Shown here in pieces: positions 5,816 to 8,979 of a stretch of 8,979 nucleotides of DNA (positions are counted from its first letter, which is position 1; every line of letters begins with the position of its first letter). A program made the position numbers and the translations under genes. The notes under the pieces are model-generated. The model worked only from the letters and a program-made list of their open reading frames with translations. It made no database searches and was not told where the DNA came from. This stretch comes from an uncultured Bacteroidales bacterium (GTDB lineage Bacteria > Bacteroidota > Bacteroidia > Bacteroidales > UBA932), in contig CAMZCW010000087.1 of the NCBI GenBank assembly GCA_947305045.1, forward strand, positions 1 to 8,979. The letters are read 5' to 3'.

Positions 5816-7411
5816 ATGCGTAACCGTACCGGCATATTTGGTGGCCTATCCCTGGCGTTCACCGTTCTGATGAGCCTGCCGTGGCTTGTGCCGCACTGTG
5901 GCTGGACCGCCCTGGTGGGCCTGCTCCCACTGCTTATCCTGGAGCGGCTGGCCACAGAGTACAAGGTGAAGCACTTCTGGTGGTGGCATTACGGCTGCTT
6001 CGTGCTGTGGAACGCGGCAACCACCTGGTGGATCTGGAATGCCACCGCAGGCGGTGCTGTATTTGCCATCCTGGCCAATGCCTTGCAAATGAGCGCCATT
6101 TTTGGCAGTTTCCGCTGGGTAAAGCGCCGGGTGAGCGGCGTGCTGCCTTATCTGTATTTGGCAGCCGCCTGGATGGCCTGGGAACGCTTCTACCTTACCA
6201 TCGCCCAAATTTCCTGGCCCTGGCTGGTGTTGGGCAATGCCTTTGCGGAAACCACCTCGCTGGTGCAGTGGTACTCCGTACTGGGCACCCTGGGCGGCTC
6301 GCTCTGGGTGTGGGCCTCCAACCTGTCCCTCTTCGGCCTCATGGTTGCGTTGAGTGACGGCCGCATGGTCCGCTGGACCGGCATGGCCCGTGTATCGGCC
6401 TTTGTGATGCCCGTTGCCGTCCTTTTGGGCCCCATGGTGTGGAGCGCTTGCCTCCCGTTCGAGGAGGAAGGAACGCCGCTGAAGGTGGTTATCGGCCAGC
6501 CCAATTATGACCCATACGAAAAATTTGAATCGCTGACCCAGGCGCAGCAGGATGGCCGCTTCCTGGCCCTGCTGGAAAAGGCGCAGTGGAGCTCCGGGCC
6601 CACCCTGGTGCTGGCTCCGGAGACCTTTACCTCGCGCGTATATACCAACGCCATTGCGGAGCACGAGACTTCCATTCGGCTGCAGCGCTTTCTCCGGCGG
6701 CATCCCGGTGCCAGCATCCTGTATGGTGCCAGCACGTATGAGCCGCGGTATGGCGCCCAGCCGCCGGATCCCTGCGCCTACGATTTGGGCCGTCAGCCGG
6801 ATGGTCGGCATTTATGGATCCTGGCGCATAATTCAGCCCTGGTTACGGATACCACCGGCGTGTATCGGATATACCACAAATCCAAGCTGGTGGTGGGCAC
6901 GGAGCTCACTCCTTATCCCAAGGTGTTTATCCCGCTGGAGAACTGGCTGGGCGGCGGGCTCATGGCCAAGGACGTGGGCCAGCAGGAGATTGCCTGCCTA
7001 AAGGCCTGCGGCGTGCCTGTGGGTGCGGCGGTCTGCTATGAGTCGGTATATGGGGAATTCTGTACCGGGTATGTACGCAAGGGGGCGCAGCTCCTCGCCG
7101 TCATCACCAACGACGCCTGGTGGGGGAATACGCCCGGATATCGGCAGCACCTGAGCTACAGCCGTTTACGGGCCATAGAGACGCGCCGATGGGTGGCCCG
7201 CTGCGGCAATACGGGTGTTAGCGCCATCATTGACCCCGGCGGTAAAATCGTGGACCGGACGCCCTGGTGGAAGCCGGCTCTGCTGGAAGGGGAGGTGCAG
7301 CTGCTGCAGGGGCAAACCTTCTTTGTGCGGTACGGGGACATGGTGGGCCGGGTGGCCGTTTTCCTGTTCCTGCTGCTTGGTGCCGCGGCCCTCTTCCGTC
7401 CGCGTAAATAA
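5816..7411 (+). CDS. lnt: Apolipoprotein N-acyltransferase Lnt
   Basis: This 531-residue inner-membrane enzyme adds the third acyl chain to the N-terminal Cys of lipoproteins, the last step of maturation after Lgt and LspA, and is needed for Lol-type sorting. The N-terminal part (about 1-215) has several hydrophobic, Trp-rich membrane segments. The periplasmic carbon-nitrogen hydrolase domain follows (about 222-495), starting LKVVIGQPNYDP. The catalytic triad is visible: Glu269 in LVLAPETF, Lys355 in RIYHKSKLVVGTE, and Cys407 in GAAVCYESVYGE. These correspond to E. coli E267, K335 and C387. A last membrane helix spans about 508-527 (VAVFLFLLLGAAALF). Length is normal and the frame intact. I chose ATG at 5816; an in-frame TTG at 5807 would add three residues but lies within the -7 box. 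It is transcribed divergently from the PASTA gene and converges on rng 14 bp downstream. Confidence 0.96.
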   Translation: MRNRTGIFGGLSLAFTVLMSLPWLVPHCGWTALVGLLPLLILERLATEYKVKHFWWWHYGCFVLWNAATTWWIWNATAGGAVFAILANALQMSAIFGSFRWVKRRVSGVLPYLYLAAAWMAWERFYLTIAQISWPWLVLGNAFAETTSLVQWYSVLGTLGGSLWVWASNLSLFGLMVALSDGRMVRWTGMARVSAFVMPVAVLLGPMVWSACLPFEEEGTPLKVVIGQPNYDPYEKFESLTQAQQDGRFLALLEKAQWSSGPTLVLAPETFTSRVYTNAIAEHETSIRLQRFLRRHPGASILYGASTYEPRYGAQPPDPCAYDLGRQPDGRHLWILAHNSALVTDTTGVYRIYHKSKLVVGTELTPYPKVFIPLENWLGGGLMAKDVGQQEIACLKACGVPVGAAVCYESVYGEFCTGYVRKGAQLLAVITNDAWWGNTPGYRQHLSYSRLRAIETRRWVARCGNTGVSAIIDPGGKIVDRTPWWKPALLEGEVQLLQGQTFFVRYGDMVGRVAVFLFLLLGAAALFRPRK

Positions 7412-7414
7412 AAA

Positions 7415-7442
7415 GAGAGAAACTCTTACTCGAGCTTCTCTC
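7415..7442 (-). terminator. Intrinsic terminator of rng, overlapping its stop codon
   Basis: On the minus strand, GAGAGAA-G-CTC pairs with GAG-T-TTCTCTC around a six-base loop, with one mismatch, and is followed at once by TTTTTATTT. That is a classic intrinsic terminator for leftward transcription. The 5' arm lies in the last codons of rng and the loop contains its TAA. In the rightward direction the stem is followed by CTTTCTCATT, so it could serve lnt only weakly. Confidence 0.75.
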
Positions 7443-8979
7443 CTTTCTCATTATACATTTCATGTTGCAGGACGGAGAAATCCGTCACTTCTACCAGTTC
7501 TATCTTCGCTTTGTAGCGTTTGCGCCAGCGGGCGATGAAAGAATTGAAAATGCCGCGTTTCAGATAAGCACCCAGGATGGGGCTGGTCTTCAGCGTAATA
7601 CTTCTGACACCTTTTTCGATGACGTAGAAAGCGATTTTGCGTTCGATTTCCTCGTCAATCACAACACTGGAGTGGATTTTGCCGGTGCCGTGGCACACGG
7701 GACACTGCTCCATGGTGTTGATTTCCGTTACAGGGCGAATCCGCTGCCGGGTGATTTGCATCAGTCCGAACTTGGTGAGCGGCAGCACGTTGTGCTTGGC
7801 CCTGTCTGCTTCCATAAGCTCCTGCATCAGTTTGAACAGCGCATTCTTGTGTTCGTTGGTCTCCATGTCGATGAAGTCCACAATCACAATGCCGCCCATA
7901 TCCCGCAGCCGCAGCTGACGGGCGATTTCCTCGGCCGCAATCTTGTTTACCTCGAAGGAATTCTCCTCCTGGTCGGCCGTTTTGGTGCGGATGCCGCTGT
8001 TTACGTCGATGACATTCAGCGCTTCGGTGGTTTCGATTACCAGATAGGCGCCCTGCCGCATGGGTACTACCTTTCCGAAGGAGCCCTTGATTTGCCGGGT
8101 GACCTCAAAGTGGTCGTAGATGGGCTGTTTCCCTTCGTACAGGTGCACGATTTTCTCTTGTTCCGGGGAAATGAGCGAAACATACTTCCGGGCTTCTTCG
8201 GCCACATGGGCATCGTTGATCCAAATGTTGGAGAACGAGTCATTGAGGAGATCCCTCAGGACGGTCGTTGTTTTGCTATACTCCGTAAAGAGCAGCTGGA
8301 CATTTTTGTTTTTGGCAATCTTTTTCCACGAGCTTTCCCATTTTTCAATGAGCGATTCGGTCTCTCCCACCAGCGTGGCGGCGTTTTTGCCTTCTGCGGC
8401 AGTGCGTATGATAGCACCGTAATTCTTGGGGAGAATGCTCCTGACCAGTGTCTCCAGTCTACGTTTCTCTTCCTTCGAGCCAATCTTCTGGGAGATGGAC
8501 ACTTTTTCTGCAAAGGGGAGAAGTACGATGTTGCGTCCTGCTAATGAAATTTCCGCAGTCAGTCGCGATCCCTTTGTGGAAATGGGCTCCTTGACAATCT
8601 GAGCCACAATTAGCTGGCCGGGTTTGAGGTACTCTTCTATGCGGCCTTCTTTGGGAAGGGGTGTGCCAATGGCAATGCGCGAATACAGGTCTTTGAGATT
8701 CGTGTTGCTGTTGGACTCCTTAACAAATTGGTCGAAGGCGTTGAAGTACAGTCCCAGGTCCAGATAATGGATGAAGGCTTCTTTTTTGTCGCCGATGTCC
8801 ACAAAGGCAGCATTGAGATTGGGGAGAATCTTTTTCACCTTTCCCAGGTGGACGTCTCCCACGGTGAATTTGTTCCCAGTGCTGGACTCCGTGTTGTACT
8901 CTATCAGCCGGTGATTTTCCATCAGGGCGATATGTACCTCCGTTGAACTTACGTCAACAATCAGATCCTTGTCCGGTTT
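7426..8979 (-). CDS. rng: Ribonuclease G (Rne/Rng family), start beyond the window edge
   Basis: RNase G is a cytoplasmic Mg-dependent endoribonuclease acting in rRNA processing and mRNA decay. The first in-window ATG is at 8922, but the frame stays open to 8979 and encodes KPDKDLIVDVSSTEVHIAL before that Met. This is the conserved N-terminal strand of the family, so the true start is outside the window and 8922 is internal. At least 517 residues are present; homologues are only slightly longer, as I recall. Numbering from the 8922 Met, an S1 RNA-binding domain lies at about 18-120 (GDVHLGKVKKILPNLNAAFVD). The catalytic metal ligands appear as Asp306 in NVIDVNSG and Asp349 in IVIVDFIDM, matching E. 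coli RNase E D303 and D346. The zinc-link CPVCHGTG is at 407-414. The long C-terminal degradosome scaffold of RNase E is absent, which supports RNase G. In related genomes an HU-type gene often precedes rng (from memory). Confidence 0.95.
   Translation of the reverse strand, partial: KPDKDLIVDVSSTEVHIALMENHRLIEYNTESSTGNKFTVGDVHLGKVKKILPNLNAAFVDIGDKKEAFIHYLDLGLYFNAFDQFVKESNSNTNLKDLYSRIAIGTPLPKEGRIEEYLKPGQLIVAQIVKEPISTKGSRLTAEISLAGRNIVLLPFAEKVSISQKIGSKEEKRRLETLVRSILPKNYGAIIRTAAEGKNAATLVGETESLIEKWESSWKKIAKNKNVQLLFTEYSKTTTVLRDLLNDSFSNIWINDAHVAEEARKYVSLISPEQEKIVHLYEGKQPIYDHFEVTRQIKGSFGKVVPMRQGAYLVIETTEALNVIDVNSGIRTKTADQEENSFEVNKIAAEEIARQLRLRDMGGIVIVDFIDMETNEHKNALFKLMQELMEADRAKHNVLPLTKFGLMQITRQRIRPVTEINTMEQCPVCHGTGKIHSSVVIDEEIERKIAFYVIEKGVRSITLKTSPILGAYLKRGIFNSFIARWRKRYKAKIELVEVTDFSVLQHEMYNEKGEKLE

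Noticed and set aside
4956..5870. 304-codon plus-strand open frame over the PASTA gene and lnt start
   Set aside because: It is antisense to three clear PASTA domains, runs into lnt out of frame, and resembles no known protein.
7462..8544. 360-codon plus-strand open frame over rng
   Set aside because: It mirrors the conserved RNase G catalytic region and has no independent support.
1..8979. Mobile element, CRISPR array, tRNA or rRNA genes
   Set aside because: I saw no transposase, integrase, regularly spaced repeats, target-site duplications or recognisable tRNA/rRNA sequence on either strand.

Overview
The window looks like ordinary chromosomal housekeeping DNA from a member of the Bacteroidota, most likely order Bacteroidales, with fairly high GC (judged by eye, not counted). 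Four things point there: the -7 promoter elements of TAnnTTTG type, the near absence of Shine-Dalgarno sequences, an outer-membrane protein of the carboxypeptidase-regulatory-domain/TonB-plug/OMP_b-brl_3 class, and a stand-alone PASTA protein next to an RluD-type pseudouridine synthase. I see no phage, transposase, CRISPR, toxin-antitoxin or defence genes.

Layout. Positions 1-199 are non-coding: a possible leftward promoter at 52-59, a duplicated dyad motif at 89-135, and a good rightward promoter directly in front of ruvC. Then come ruvC (200-754, +), a 1000-residue outer-membrane beta-barrel protein (808-3810, +), and a 102-bp convergent gap with a perfect 14-bp hairpin. Next are rluD (3913-4956, -) and a PASTA-domain membrane protein (4953-5756, -). 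These two form an operon transcribed PASTA then rluD, with a 4-bp ATGA overlap. A 59-bp divergent gap holds two opposed promoters, followed by lnt (5816-7411, +). After 14 bp, rng/cafA (RNase G) runs convergently (7426-8979, -). It is open to the right edge, so its start codon lies outside the window.

The genes do not form one pathway. RuvC resolves Holliday junctions, RluD modifies 23S rRNA, RNase G processes RNA, Lnt completes lipoprotein maturation, and the PASTA protein and barrel protein belong to the cell envelope. Lnt, the PASTA protein and the barrel share an envelope theme only in a loose sense.

I found no convincing new system. The points worth a second look are a dispersed 'VIPSEVEES' repeat translated as the N-terminus of RluD, near-leaderless promoter/start geometry at ruvC and lnt, an operator-like repeat cluster upstream of ruvC, two overlapping face-to-face promoters at 5757-5815, and low-complexity Gly/Met and Gly/Pro/Arg segments in the barrel protein.
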